Under the pieces are notes generated by a model. It ran no database searches and was not told the origin of the DNA. It was given only the letters and a program-made list of their open reading frames with translations. Below, in pieces: positions 16,701-22,707 of a stretch of 28,634 nt of DNA; the stretch's first letter is position 1; every line of letters begins with the position of its first letter. The translations under genes and the position numbers were made by a program. Source of the stretch: JAHBVY01 sp964415255 (GTDB lineage: Bacteria > Myxococcota_A > Polyangia > Polyangiales > Polyangiaceae); contig CAYQAC010000060.1 in the NCBI GenBank assembly GCA_964415255.1, positions 1 through 28,634 on the forward strand, written 5' to 3'.

Positions 16701-18587
16701 CGGGGCGAGACGTTGATGGCCCAGGGGAACCTGACGGAGGCGGCACAGGCGCTCCAACACGCCTTCGAGGTGGCGCCGCAGCGGGTCGAGAGCCTCGAGC
16801 GGCTGCTTGAGGTGCTGGAGCAGCAGGGCCGCCAACCGGAGCAAGCCGAGGTGCTGAGGGCGGCGCTCGACGCCGCCAAGGACTCCGAAGATCTCCCACG
16901 GATCGAGGCCCTCGCCGCGCGGCTGGGCGCGCTGCTCGAGCAGCAAGGAGAGGCTGAGGCGGCGCTGTCCGTGTACCAGTCAGCGCTCGACTGGGCGCCG
17001 AGCAGCGTCGCGGCGCTGCGCGGCGTGGTGCGCACCCTGGAGCACGCAGAGGACCCCTTCGCGCTGACCGAGGCGCTGACGCGCCTGCTCACGGCGGACA
17101 GCAGCCCGGAGGCAGAGGCCCCTGCGCGCCGCTTGCTGGCGCTGTGCGAGGCTCAGGCAGATGCGGCGGGTATCGAGGGAGCGCTCGCTTGCTTGCACCG
17201 CCTCACCCCAGCCGACCGCGCGGTGACCGAGCGCCTCGTCGCCTTGTATGAGGCGCGCGGCGCCCACTCAGAGGCCGCGCAGGTGCTGGCCCAAGGCTTC
17301 GCTGAAGATCCGCAGCAGAGCGATCTGCTCGGGCGCTTGGTGGCGGCTCACGTTGAGGCGGGTGAGCTTGAGCGCGCGCTCGAGGCGCTCAGCGCCGGCC
17401 TCGCGATGCGCTCCACGGATCCTGAGCTGCTGACGCAGCGCGCGAGGCTGCTCGAGACGCTCGAGCGCCCCTTGGACGCGCTGGACGATCATGAGCGGCT
17501 CTACGCCAAGCAGCCAGAGTACGGCGCTGAGCTCGCCGCCGCGCTGGAGCGCGCCCTGGCACAGCCGCTCGGTGACGCGCGGCGTGGGGTCCAGAAGCGG
17601 CTCGTGACGGTGCTCGTCTCCACGTCGCGCTTTGAGGCCGCCCTGGAGCTGCTCGGCGTGGTGCTCGATGAAGATCCGTCAGATCTGGATGCCCTCAAGC
17701 GCAGCGCCCAGCTCGCGCGGCAGCTCGGCTACTTCGACGCAGCGGCAGCGCGCCTCGAGCGCCTATTTCAGCTCGCAGCGCCTGAACACCAACCCACGCT
17801 CGCGCTCGACGTGAAGGCTGCCTGGGCCGAGGCGGGGCGCCCAGCGGCGGCCCGCGCGCTGCTTGAGCAAGCCCGCAGCGCGCACCCAGACGACCAGCGC
17901 CTGCGCGCCGCCTTGCTCGACCTGTACGCTGCGCTCGGAGCTCACACTGAGCTCGGCGCGCTGCTGCTGGAGGAGGCCAGCGCCGCCGCCACGCCCCAGG
18001 AGCGCGCCGGGTGGCTGCGCCGCGCGGGCTCCACGCTGCTTGAGCATGACACGCCAGCGGCCATCGCAGCGCTCCAGGAGGCGGTAGCGCTGGCACCTGA
18101 CGATCTTGAGGTCGTCGCTGAGCTGGCGGCGGCCCTGGGGCAGGCCGGCGAGGGCGCGGCGGCCCGCGCGTTGATCCTGGACAGCCTCGCGAATCAACGC
18201 AATCGGCGCGTCAAGGGGACGGCGGAGCTCTACTGGGCGCTGTCTCGCCTGGAGCTGGGCACCGGCGCGCTCAGCGAGGCGCTCGAGGCGCTCAGCAAGG
18301 CCTTCGAGATCGATCCCAAGAGCCCCGCGCTCGCGATGGAGCTCGGGGAGCTCGCCCTCGATCTCGACGACGAGGCGCTCGCCAGCCGCGCGTTCCGCGC
18401 GGTCACCATGATGCGCATTGGGGGTGATCTGGAGGGCGCCGGGCTGCGCGCTCAGGCCTATTTCCAGCTCGGGCGTTTGGCGCACCAACAAGGCGACCCG
18501 CGCCGGGCGCGGATGCTGCTGGCCAAGTGCCTGGCAGAGGCGCCCGAGCACCCCGCCGCGAGCCAGCTCATGAGTCAGTTGGGCTGA
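7716..18587 (+). CDS. Giant TPR-repeat protein (3,623 aa)
   Basis: A single uninterrupted frame of 10.9 kb, roughly 390 kDa by length. ATG at 7716 follows GGGAG-CAGC. There is no signal peptide and no membrane segment, so it should be cytoplasmic. After an N-terminal Ser/Arg/Pro-rich tail (1-28) it is almost wholly helix-turn-helix repeats with TPR wording. Recurrent phrases are L-G-D-P-x-A-A-R-x-x-W-x-x-L-L-E-x-D-P (about residue 898 and many variants at about 577, 651 and 1066) and G-x-x-x-x-A-x-x-x-L-x-x-A-L. Two low-complexity linkers interrupt the repeats, at about residues 1134-1210 and 1527-1567; both are Ser/Thr/Ala-rich and the first holds GTCAG palindromes in its DNA. Leu-Glu-Pro is repeated four times at 238-249. 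No catalytic domain was seen. Giant TPR proteins in Myxococcota include GltI/AgmK of the gliding machinery, but no Glt genes adjoin this one, so only a scaffold role is inferred. Confidence 0.95.
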   Translation: MADESGDPQHPSTTRSDSRAPARRPSLIPSALDSALEAPLQDEEHLLESLVSALARGEPLTERWSQLSAAAARDGRRAELGAAYERVMGSARVRVMAPALRAELQLHAARFWEDAGELAAAMRSAERALALAPDSAPAFQLTRELALQAEDAARLAQLYLTRLPLLPSDAERITSLRQARLLLSQLEAAEEASLPLLEQLSQLEPHDTEILATLAARHLAAGRPKRAAEAMERELVALEPLEPLEPLEPQGSEPAEAAVQVRRVELHRAVSQLYLGSLGAREPALTHLTALLEADPHDADARSALSGLLDQRALAGRAAGALARAYQKTDQLSDAARLLTLELGLAAGSRRGEVARELALLKQDHLDDPAGARELLEPLVSRDPADDDLRERYVALCALVDKRLDAARLLARSSTAVKDPDAKARVLSQVGRLFLQSGEERRALTALQSVLETGSKEPCVLRAAYELIEIYSRAGDARRVAHALASAVELEVEPARRHPAAERLARLAEELAEPRLKLAALSALVDSPSGEHALSQLSLAYSEQRDEAGLAWVLERRAERAGTEEARELLQQAARLHAERLGDRRAAIRLWELAVTRYGAGTAAHEELCQLYEAERDYEKLAPALRALAKALPEPERLDVLVKAGRLASERLGDAAWALSCFEEALTIEPHSEATQAAVWRLAALPSAGPEPLEAAVQAVNVLGLTASRLADAGLESRVLRWRAEHEADPARALAAYQALLRHVEQGTLDSAASLSVILGGLHAAFQAEPGAVSSWVRRLSREHLAPSEGSSTAEVIARLSELLGEGPLQSTEQVWVAEALAQALGATGEDQAAIEVLRRAHAFAPEHPGLVEQIESLLAQGGTPSERLTFYQEALTEATGERRVQLLQGLARLHRRELGDPAAARDAWRELLEIDPLDAASHASLVEIYQELGELREAEEELHRALPLFTGAQRLKAQLRLASVCDALEQPAEALGYYLMALRGGQEQLVMTDAELTRAEQLAVALDDASAEGQLLEHRLAGEQAAERRAQVELRYAALLEERLNQPQAARSHWLLAADLAEHELGDPALSVQALGRALNLGQAEANLGRRLARQLAALGRLAEVKPVMERIAEDAGLSAAMTVLAELEPLVTAPNGAQSTGHLGGTLRVGSETLSGSQPPQTPEDLASDPLVALESATLTESSETEASATPLGLKSDGLTDASADAEARQVLAELAEALAASATRPVDLEELLALQLRALAPLPEAAPRVIAAYQQLAALRPSAELFQKIEAYLRALEAPAPAAYRWLFEARVARAEEPLPIWLEWAQVEEQLLGAPQAAEQLLAQALERDPEHDSARSELSRLMLARGDAKGASALLEARRAEATGEARVVMDLQLARLWLSDDEAAAGGLQLLSEVLKRDPGHAAALELGLTALKRPALAAQVAEVLGRALSAQAEPTLARALHAELVSLSRGVPELRAARLGWLERGVSLLEGGAPEEALARCLEAALELPEAAALWDAAERLTREVGDPAPLRAAYTAALAAQSGEQTLAGAGESAASAPPASVAQSAELTSREGAGAKPELIEELGRRLVDTLEEWFDEPDQVVELLRLIVHFAPTASWALDRLKLAWSASARWGELFEVYDRLLMLEEPGLNRAALLEEAALAARDFAEDRPRAIRYLEALAELRPMDTRVESHLERLYEREELNQPLIELITARLPRLPADEALSQRLRVASLWLSSNEPRQAFSELAACLQEATAPGARAEAYALLERLLELPLPPESLPPGTGARRRRALGVRDDAALLLKEHYAAQGRLEQVARMLEIELEAAPSAQALTERLKELIALRLTSLNDPLGAFQHAGELVELQPGNPEYRGELAALAAQAGLGLRHAELLVRIAASCEAALASELCSEAAQVFEREGDLGRARDLLSSVTHAEGAGRALRLEAAQRLDALLAQAQQDTERADVLEHLAELSREADEPSLRAGALTEAARLAQEALDDLPRAARLWRARLVDQADDQAALDGLVTTLRRAGASAELVRALDDRAALPGREAARREDQVEAAALVETALADPAAAISRWEAVEATLSAEEDSFHALCRLYLSEARHSELAARLEREAAHEAAAGEDQPNEVGAERSERSRALYRRLAEVHLAHTGDVPAALQAFSLAGEWELATAAVKAVRDPELGLSACVELHRLAARSWQQGDERACVVTRWAIQDLRERWLERGRHQAVVDLLLDAAELGFDAASRRAFQYDAAILLQERLSDPGRAAALLTQVVDEAPGDELSAQSVPRLALLFDELKDGEGKVRLWEQQAMSHEASGDRAGAARLWARGAQLAETELKDLARARGAHRRGAALGGEASLVALVRLHAAAGELREQVEALEWLCAGGNREALAERVLELATAYEALGERAAARDRLEQALGRAIDVGSVRQRLAGLYRADRDYPRLAELLAEEARREPALPRRRALFEEAANLYLTELRAPAQALPLLTQALAAEPSDVALRLHVAQQLTEQGGDAGLTHAEELLREQLVWYGARRPKERASVHHRLAQVLARAGKEGALAELELAARIDPAHPELLAELGRVAFEAGQHRRSEQAFRALLLVLKPSGEPPADAPSRAEAFVYLSELAVLEDDPARATEFVESAFEAALESEHEGRRLEQTLRVRRRHELLARVVEARLQQATSPAETARALADLVLLYAEGTLGSAPAGRDRVRQRAEWVLEALDESPQPSELAWSALGQVYEWLGDREREAAVLERRVAAGGTTDVEALYRLAELRLAEPASTSQGIDLLERALDTEADWDRADRLLSSVLADPALPERTQAARLLEAISRVPEREASLLVALAELAQSEGAQPVREGYALALRRGERELARQILEHGVRATLDPEDAAWARLTLGQLLEQDGELEHALSLQQEAFPLLEPEAGRALLLRLAEAASEAGEPQRAVELLHPLRADSPADPAVWRPLARLLSAPDQTEERLAVIVAALEQATEIDERAELEALRGETLMAQGNLTEAAQALQHAFEVAPQRVESLERLLEVLEQQGRQPEQAEVLRAALDAAKDSEDLPRIEALAARLGALLEQQGEAEAALSVYQSALDWAPSSVAALRGVVRTLEHAEDPFALTEALTRLLTADSSPEAEAPARRLLALCEAQADAAGIEGALACLHRLTPADRAVTERLVALYEARGAHSEAAQVLAQGFAEDPQQSDLLGRLVAAHVEAGELERALEALSAGLAMRSTDPELLTQRARLLETLERPLDALDDHERLYAKQPEYGAELAAALERALAQPLGDARRGVQKRLVTVLVSTSRFEAALELLGVVLDEDPSDLDALKRSAQLARQLGYFDAAAARLERLFQLAAPEHQPTLALDVKAAWAEAGRPAAARALLEQARSAHPDDQRLRAALLDLYAALGAHTELGALLLEEASAAATPQERAGWLRRAGSTLLEHDTPAAIAALQEAVALAPDDLEVVAELAAALGQAGEGAAARALILDSLANQRNRRVKGTAELYWALSRLELGTGALSEALEALSKAFEIDPKSPALAMELGELALDLDDEALASRAFRAVTMMRIGGDLEGAGLRAQAYFQLGRLAHQQGDPRRARMLLAKCLAEAPEHPAASQLMSQLG
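8427..8462 (+). repeat. 9-bp tandem repeat (x4) inside the giant TPR gene
   Basis: CTGGAGCCG is repeated four times without error, encoding four Leu-Glu-Pro units between two TPR-like blocks. Copy-number change would stay in frame, so this is a possible length-variable hinge. Confidence 0.85.
11246..11336 (+). repeat. GTCAG palindromes inside a coding linker
   Basis: Palindromes are at 11246-11260 (spacer CTACG), 11306-11320 (spacer ATGGG) and 11327-11336 (GTCAGCTGAC without spacer). CCTCAG-AGA-CTGAGG lies between them. All fall in the Ser/Thr/Ala-rich linker of the giant TPR protein, not in its folded repeats. They share sequence with the intergenic copies at 2605, 18574 and 24024. Confidence 0.8.
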
Positions 18588-18675
18588 CTGACACGCTCAT
18601 GAGTCAGCTAATCTAACTAGTGCGTCAAGGAGTCAGTTAAACTGACTGACGTACTCATCAGTCAACTCGGCTGAC
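18574..18675. repeat. Cluster of four GTCAG palindromes spanning two convergent stop codons
   Basis: Copies lie at 18574-18588 (spacer TTGGG), 18603-18617 (degenerate second arm CTAAC), 18632-18646 (spacer TTAAA) and 18661-18675 (first arm GTCAA, spacer CTCGG), spaced about 29 bp. Several are followed by a further TGAC. The TGA of the giant TPR gene is inside the first copy and the TGA of the convergent transporter gene is inside the last. The two proteins therefore end in S-Q-L-G and S-Q-P-S. Confidence 0.9.
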
Positions 18676-19600
18676 TGACGACGGCGGGCCGCGCGAAGCG
18701 GCGGCGGCCCAGGGCGGGGCTCTTCCCGAAGCGATGCAGCAGCACCACCAGCAGGCTCATCGGCGTGGACTGGCCGGCCCAGAACAGGCAGCTGTAGAGC
18801 ACGTGGCTGTTCTCAGGCTGCTCTGGGAAGAAGAAGCGCACCAGCAGCAGCCCGATCCCGGTGTTTCGCAGCGTGATCCCAATGGTCATGGCGGCGCTCT
18901 CGTCGTCGTAGCGGCGCATCAGGCGCGCCACGTGGGGCGCCACCAGGGAGAGCAGCAAGGAGAAGCCGAGGATCGTGAGCGGCGGCCCCCAGCCGTACTC
19001 CGCGACCTTGATGCGCCCGGAGCCGAGCGAGCTCAGCGTGATCAAGAGCACGAAGAACAGCGAGCCGCGGATCGACCACCCGGAGATCTGCTTGGCGCGG
19101 GCTGGTAGCAGCCGGAACGTCAGCATGCCGAGGGCGAGCGGGGTGAGCAGGAAGGCGAAGATGTCTTTTACGATTTGCCCTGCGGGGAACTGAAAGCCGC
19201 TCGGCAGGTGCTCCGCCGCCGTGAGCTTCAGCACGAAGGGGATGGTGAACAGGCAGCCCAGGGTGGTGACGGTGGTGAGCGAGATCGACAGCGGCACATT
19301 CGCGCGCGCAAAAAAGCTGAGGAGGTTGGAGAAGGCGCCGCCTGGGCACACGCTGATCAAGATCAGGCCCACCGCCCAGCCCGGGCCGAGCCCCAGCAGC
19401 CGGGCAAGCGCCACCGCGATGAGCGGCACGCCCACCACCTGAATCAAGAGCCCGATCGCGAGCGAGCCGGGGCTGCGGAAGATGCGCGTGAACTCCTGCA
19501 CGCTGAGGGTCGCCCCCATCCCGAACATCGCCAGCATCAGCTGGATAGGCACGAAGGTTCTCTCGACGAAGGCCTGATGGGTGAAGAGCTGCTGAAGCAA
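18662..19600 (-). CDS. Bile acid:sodium symporter (BASS/SBF) family transporter
   Basis: About 312 residues from a TTG at 19600; a longer frame to 19666 exists, but its first 20 codons are encoded by a dispersed repeat (19611-19657). The protein is hydrophobic throughout, about nine or ten membrane segments by eye. Family signatures are visible: MLAMFGMGATLSVQEFTRIF near the N-terminus, then ISVCPGGAFSNLLSFFARAN-VPLSISLTTVTTL (the CPGG-x-x-S-N substrate/sodium region), and late GITLRNTGIGLLLVRFFFP. Members import bile acids, sterol sulfates or organic acids with sodium; the substrate here cannot be read from sequence. It converges on the giant TPR gene and is divergent from the methyltransferase. 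Its stop codon lies in a GTCAG palindrome. Confidence 0.9.
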   Translation of the reverse strand: MLQQLFTHQAFVERTFVPIQLMLAMFGMGATLSVQEFTRIFRSPGSLAIGLLIQVVGVPLIAVALARLLGLGPGWAVGLILISVCPGGAFSNLLSFFARANVPLSISLTTVTTLGCLFTIPFVLKLTAAEHLPSGFQFPAGQIVKDIFAFLLTPLALGMLTFRLLPARAKQISGWSIRGSLFFVLLITLSSLGSGRIKVAEYGWGPPLTILGFSLLLSLVAPHVARLMRRYDDESAAMTIGITLRNTGIGLLLVRFFFPEQPENSHVLYSCLFWAGQSTPMSLLVVLLHRFGKSPALGRRRFARPAVVSQPS

Positions 19601-19610
19601 GGTGAGCGGC

Positions 19611-19657
19611 CTAGAGCGGCGACCCGTTTGCCGCAAGGCGGACCGGGGAAACCGCCC
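19611..19657 (+). repeat. Dispersed 47-bp repeat, homologous to 24238-24284
   Basis: CTAGAGCGGCGACCCGTTTG and the following 27 bases align without gaps to the reverse complement of 24238-24284 with 40 of 47 identities, ending in G-accRgggaaaccgccc. It lies upstream of the transporter TTG start and would otherwise be read as an N-terminal extension of that protein. Confidence 0.75.
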
Positions 19658-19843
19658 AAGGGGCAAGGCTAGCGCCCAAGGAGGATAGGGCAGCCGCTAC
19701 GGCTTGGGCGGGCTGCTGGCGCCAGGCGATCGGGTTTTGGGGGTTGGGCACCTCACTGCACGCCCTGGGCTAGGCAGCTCAAACGGTCGATCTGCTCATG
19801 GGTGCCCAAGGCATGAGGGCGGGTGATACGCTGAGTGAGCCTC

Positions 19844-20458
19844 ATGTCTCGTCTGTTCGCGGCGATCTACGATCCCATCATCGCCCAGGCGGAGCGCGCC
19901 TGCCTCCAAGCGTGGCGCGCTTCGCTCCTCAGCCCCCTTGAGGGTGCGGTGCTGGAGATCGGCGCGGGCACCGGCGCCAACCTGCCGCACTACAGCGCGA
20001 AGGTCTCGCGCCTGGTGCTGAGTGAGCCTGACGCCCACATGCGAAGGCGCCTCAGCGCCCGCGCCGCGCAGGCTCAGCCAGGCGCCGAGCTGTGCGACCG
20101 TTCGGTGATGGAGCTGCCATACGAAGATCAGAGCTTCGATGCGGTGGTCAGCACCTTGGTCTTGTGCAGCGTCCCGAGCCTGAGCGGCGCCTTGGTTGAG
20201 GCGCGCCGCGTGCTGCGGCCGGGCGGTCAGCTGGTGTTCTTAGAGCACGTGTTAGATCCTCGGCCTGGGCGCGCGCGGCTCCAGCGCGCGCTGTGTCCCG
20301 TGTGGCGCCGTGTCGCCGGGGGTTGTCGGCTCACCCGCCGCACGGAGGAGGCGATCGGCGCCGCTGGCTTCGAGCTCCAGGCGATCACCCGTGAGAGCAT
20401 GCGGCGGTCGGTGGCCCCCGTGCGGCACACCATCCGCGGCGTCGCCGTGCGGCCCTGA
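19844..20458 (+). CDS. Class I SAM-dependent methyltransferase (METTL7/UbiE-like)
   Basis: 204 residues from the ATG at 19844 (a GTG nine bases earlier is also possible). SAM-binding motif I is VLEIGAGTGANLPHYS at about residues 36-51. Then come LSEPDAHMRRRL (acidic residue binding ribose), YEDQSFDAVVSTLVLCSVPS and VLRPGGQLVFLEHVLDPRPG. The C-terminal pattern, W-R-R-V-A-G-G-C then R-T-E-E-A-I-G-A-A-G-F, is typical of small UbiE/METTL7-like enzymes annotated as phospholipid or general small-molecule methyltransferases. The substrate is unknown. The last five codons and the stop are duplicated just downstream (20475-20496). It is divergent from the transporter across about 240 bp and converges on the hydrolase lipoprotein. 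Confidence 0.88.
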   Translation: MSRLFAAIYDPIIAQAERACLQAWRASLLSPLEGAVLEIGAGTGANLPHYSAKVSRLVLSEPDAHMRRRLSARAAQAQPGAELCDRSVMELPYEDQSFDAVVSTLVLCSVPSLSGALVEARRVLRPGGQLVFLEHVLDPRPGRARLQRALCPVWRRVAGGCRLTRRTEEAIGAAGFELQAITRESMRRSVAPVRHTIRGVAVRP

Positions 20459-20507
20459 GTCGGCGCTGCCCTGGGTCGCCGTGCGGCCCTGAGTCGCCGT
20501 GCAGCCC
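20441..20507. repeat. Tandem duplication of the methyltransferase 3' end
   Basis: A 22-bp unit at 20441-20462, which includes the TGA stop of the methyltransferase, is repeated exactly at 20475-20496. A partial third copy (GTCGCCGTGCAGCCC) lies at 20493-20507. The period is 34 then 18 bp. It fills the 53-bp gap up to the convergent stop at 20514. Confidence 0.85.
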
Positions 20508-20511
20508 AGAA

Positions 20512-21417
20512 TCAGTCAGGCTTACTGTCCAACACCCAGCGGATGGCCTCACCCATCACGCGCGGCGCCTCGGGGCCGTACTGACCGTGCCCGGCGCGCG
20601 GCAACACGAAGCGCTCCGCCGCGATCCCGCGCGCGGTCACCAGCTTCAGCGCGCCGTTCACCACCTCGTGCCCCTCGCGCTCGCCGGTCACCAGCGCGAG
20701 CGCCTGGAGACCCTCCAGGCGTGCTGCGTCGGGCGCCGCGGGCAGCCCACCCAAGAGCAGCCGTGGGTAGAGCTCTGGCGCGCGGACGTGCAGCGCCAAG
20801 GCGCGCAGCGCCCCTTGAGAGTAGCCGATGCCGAGCCGCGGCGCGGTGTCTAGCTGACCTCCTCGCGCGGCGCGCACCGCCTGAACCGCGGCCTCGATGC
20901 GCCGCTCCTGCCGCGCGGTGTCGCTGGTCCAACGGTGACGCCCCGGCGCGCCGCTACACGGCTCATCGGCGTGGAGCGCCACCAAGGTGAAGTGCTCGGC
21001 GGCCACCTCCGCGAAGGCGCCGATCGCCTCGATGTCGCCGCACACCCCGTGCAGGTAGACAGCGACCCGCCGCAATGCGGCCGGCGCGTGAACGACCAGC
21101 ACCGGGGCGTCGCCGGGGACGGGGAGCCGGGTGAGGCTGCCCACCGTGATCCCGGCGGGCAGGGTGGGGGCAGGGGGCTCGGGCGGCGCCTCCTCCGCTG
21201 GCTCCAGGTGGGCGCTGGGGGCTGCGATGTGGCTTGGGGTTTGGCGGGCGGCGGGCGCGGCGCCGCGCGGCTCAGCCCCGGAGCTGGCGGGCGGCGGCAC
21301 CTGGGGGGGTGTTTCCGTGGGGTTATTGTGAGAGCAGGCGCTGAGCCAGAGGGCCCAACCCCCAAAAAAACAAGAAAAACTAGGCTTCAGGACCGCCCTG
21401 AGGCCCCTGAAGGCCAT
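20512..21417 (-). CDS. Alpha/beta-hydrolase-like lipoprotein
   Basis: 301 residues from the ATG at 21417. A hydrophobic leader ends in W-L-S-A-C (Cys28), a lipobox, followed by an 80-residue Pro/Ala/Glu linker. The hydrolase-like domain has VAVYLHGVCGD (oxyanion-hole strand, about 118-128), a G-Y-S-Q-G nucleophile elbow (198-202, Ser200), an ALVTGEREG strand, and a late His in RAGHGQYG (His277). A Ser/His pair is therefore present; the acid is not assigned. The substrate is unknown; polyester, peptide or lipid ester are all possible. A longer frame to 21624 is rejected because its codons run through a 45-bp tandem repeat. The neighbouring LysM gene encodes a similar hydrolase domain. Confidence 0.8.
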   Translation of the reverse strand: MAFRGLRAVLKPSFSCFFGGWALWLSACSHNNPTETPPQVPPPASSGAEPRGAAPAARQTPSHIAAPSAHLEPAEEAPPEPPAPTLPAGITVGSLTRLPVPGDAPVLVVHAPAALRRVAVYLHGVCGDIEAIGAFAEVAAEHFTLVALHADEPCSGAPGRHRWTSDTARQERRIEAAVQAVRAARGGQLDTAPRLGIGYSQGALRALALHVRAPELYPRLLLGGLPAAPDAARLEGLQALALVTGEREGHEVVNGALKLVTARGIAAERFVLPRAGHGQYGPEAPRVMGEAIRWVLDSKPD

Positions 21418-21462
21418 AGTCCGTGTGGCTGACGACCTGGACTTGGCACCTTGCGCTGTGAG

Positions 21463-21555
21463 GGACGCTCCGGCTGCGAATGACGGCGCTGTGAGTGACT
21501 GGGTGGCGGACGCTCCGGCTGCGAATGACGGCGCTGCGAGGGACGGCGCTGTGGA
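21463..21555. repeat. 45-bp-period tandem repeat upstream of the hydrolase lipoprotein
   Basis: A 29-bp sequence at 21463-21491 is repeated exactly at 21508-21536, with a truncated third copy (GGACGGCGCTGTGGA) at 21541-21555. It lies between the lipoprotein start and the stop of the LysM gene. Read in frame it would encode Ala/Ser-rich repeats fused to the lipoprotein, which I regard as not translated. Confidence 0.8.
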
Positions 21556-21608
21556 CGATCGGGCGGCTGACTGTTTACCGTCTGGTAGACTGCCTATATA
21601 AGCGCATG

Positions 21609-22592
21609 TCATTGGTTGAGCCACACCAGCGCTGAGCGGTAGAGCCCGCGGCGGCCCTCGAGCTCAAGCACGTGACCCATGCCCGCCGGGGTGATCGCGC
21701 GCGTTGAGACGTTGGCTTGCTTGAGCCAGCGCTCGACCGTCAGGGTGGCGTCGTAGGTGCCGTCGTCTTTCCCCGTGATGAGCTCAACCTTGCGGATCTG
21801 TCGGTGGTTCTTGCCGAGCTCGGTGAGCCCAGGGCCGCCCCAGTATTTGGTGTCCGCTGAGAGGATGAGCCAGCGGTTGAAGGTGCGTGGCTGGCGCACG
21901 CCGACGTTCATCGCGACGAAGGCGCCCTCACTGAAGCCGACCAAGGTGTTGCCGTAGAGCTGCACGCGGCGCCCGAACTTGGCGCGCAGCGCGTCGATGC
22001 TCTTTTGCGCGATCTGGCCGCCAGCGTACCAGGTGTTGTCCCAGCCGCGCTTGCCGCCGCCGCGATCTTCGGGGCCGGTGGGGCAGGCCACCCACCCGAG
22101 GTCGCTCGCGAGCCGAGCCCAGCGCTGGCAATCGCTCTTCGGTGAGCCGCCGCGCGCGTGAAGGTACAGGATCACTGGGCGCAGGTTCTTGCGACCGGCT
22201 CCCGTGGGCTCGTGATAGTAGAGCGGGCCAGCGCCAGGTAGTTCGAGCACCTGAACACCGCTCGGGGCGGGCTCTTTGGCGGGTTTTTCTTGGGGTTGGG
22301 CACCGCCCTTTTTGTCAGTGTCTTTGTCTTTTTCTGCGGCGCGCTCTCGATCGCGCTCGGCGCGTGCGCGCTTGCCGCCTTCATCATCTGGCGCGGGGAC
22401 GCGCAGCTGCTGCTTCAAACGGATGGGCTTGGTGCGAGCGATCGCGTTGGCGTGGCACAGCGCGTCGACCGTGATTTTGTAACGCTTGGCGATGCCACCC
22501 AGCGTGTCCCCAGAGCGCACCGTGTGGATCTGAGCGCGGGCGAGCGCCGCCTGGGACCAGACGAGGCACAGGCAGAGGAGCGCGAGCTTCAC
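21609..22592 (-). CDS. Secreted LysM protein with alpha/beta-hydrolase-like domain
   Basis: 327 residues from the GTG at 22592, which gives a clean signal peptide (MKLALLCLCLVWSQAALARA). One LysM domain follows at about 21-66 (HTVRSGDTLGGIAKRYKITV to LKQQLRVPA), a peptidoglycan-binding module. A 45-residue charged Lys/Glu/Asp linker comes next. The hydrolase-like domain has VILYLHARGGSPKSDC, the elbow G-F-S-E-G (219-223, Ser221), ITGKDDGTYD (candidate acid Asp276) and AGMGHVLE (candidate His307). It is probably periplasmic and wall-bound; the bond cleaved is unknown. Longer frames (to 22880) have no signal peptide at their start and run into a repeat array. It is followed by a hydrolase lipoprotein of the same general fold, so the pair may be an old duplication. 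Confidence 0.85.
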   Translation of the reverse strand: MKLALLCLCLVWSQAALARAQIHTVRSGDTLGGIAKRYKITVDALCHANAIARTKPIRLKQQLRVPAPDDEGGKRARAERDRERAAEKDKDTDKKGGAQPQEKPAKEPAPSGVQVLELPGAGPLYYHEPTGAGRKNLRPVILYLHARGGSPKSDCQRWARLASDLGWVACPTGPEDRGGGKRGWDNTWYAGGQIAQKSIDALRAKFGRRVQLYGNTLVGFSEGAFVAMNVGVRQPRTFNRWLILSADTKYWGGPGLTELGKNHRQIRKVELITGKDDGTYDATLTVERWLKQANVSTRAITPAGMGHVLELEGRRGLYRSALVWLNQ

Positions 22593-22707
22593 TAAGTGGC
22601 GCAAGACACGGCTCTTAGCGAACGAGCGCGCTCCGGGGCAAAACCTCGCCGCCCAGGCGTCGCTTGAGGCGCGGTCTGAAGCGCCAGAAGCGAGCATTGC
22701 CGCGCGG

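Noticed and set aside
7894..18551. Many long antisense frames opposite the giant TPR gene (for example 15502-16188 and 16271-17092, minus)
   Set aside because: They are Arg/Ala/Pro/Ser-rich shadows caused by high GC; the plus frame has coherent TPR wording throughout.
7716..18587. Naming the giant gene gltI/agmK
   Set aside because: Length and TPR content fit, but no neighbouring glt genes are present and TPR similarity alone is not specific.
21590..21603. Promoter -10 box (CTATATAAG) for the hydrolase lipoprotein
   Set aside because: It is AT-rich for this genome, but no matching -35 is evident and it lies about 180 bp from the start.
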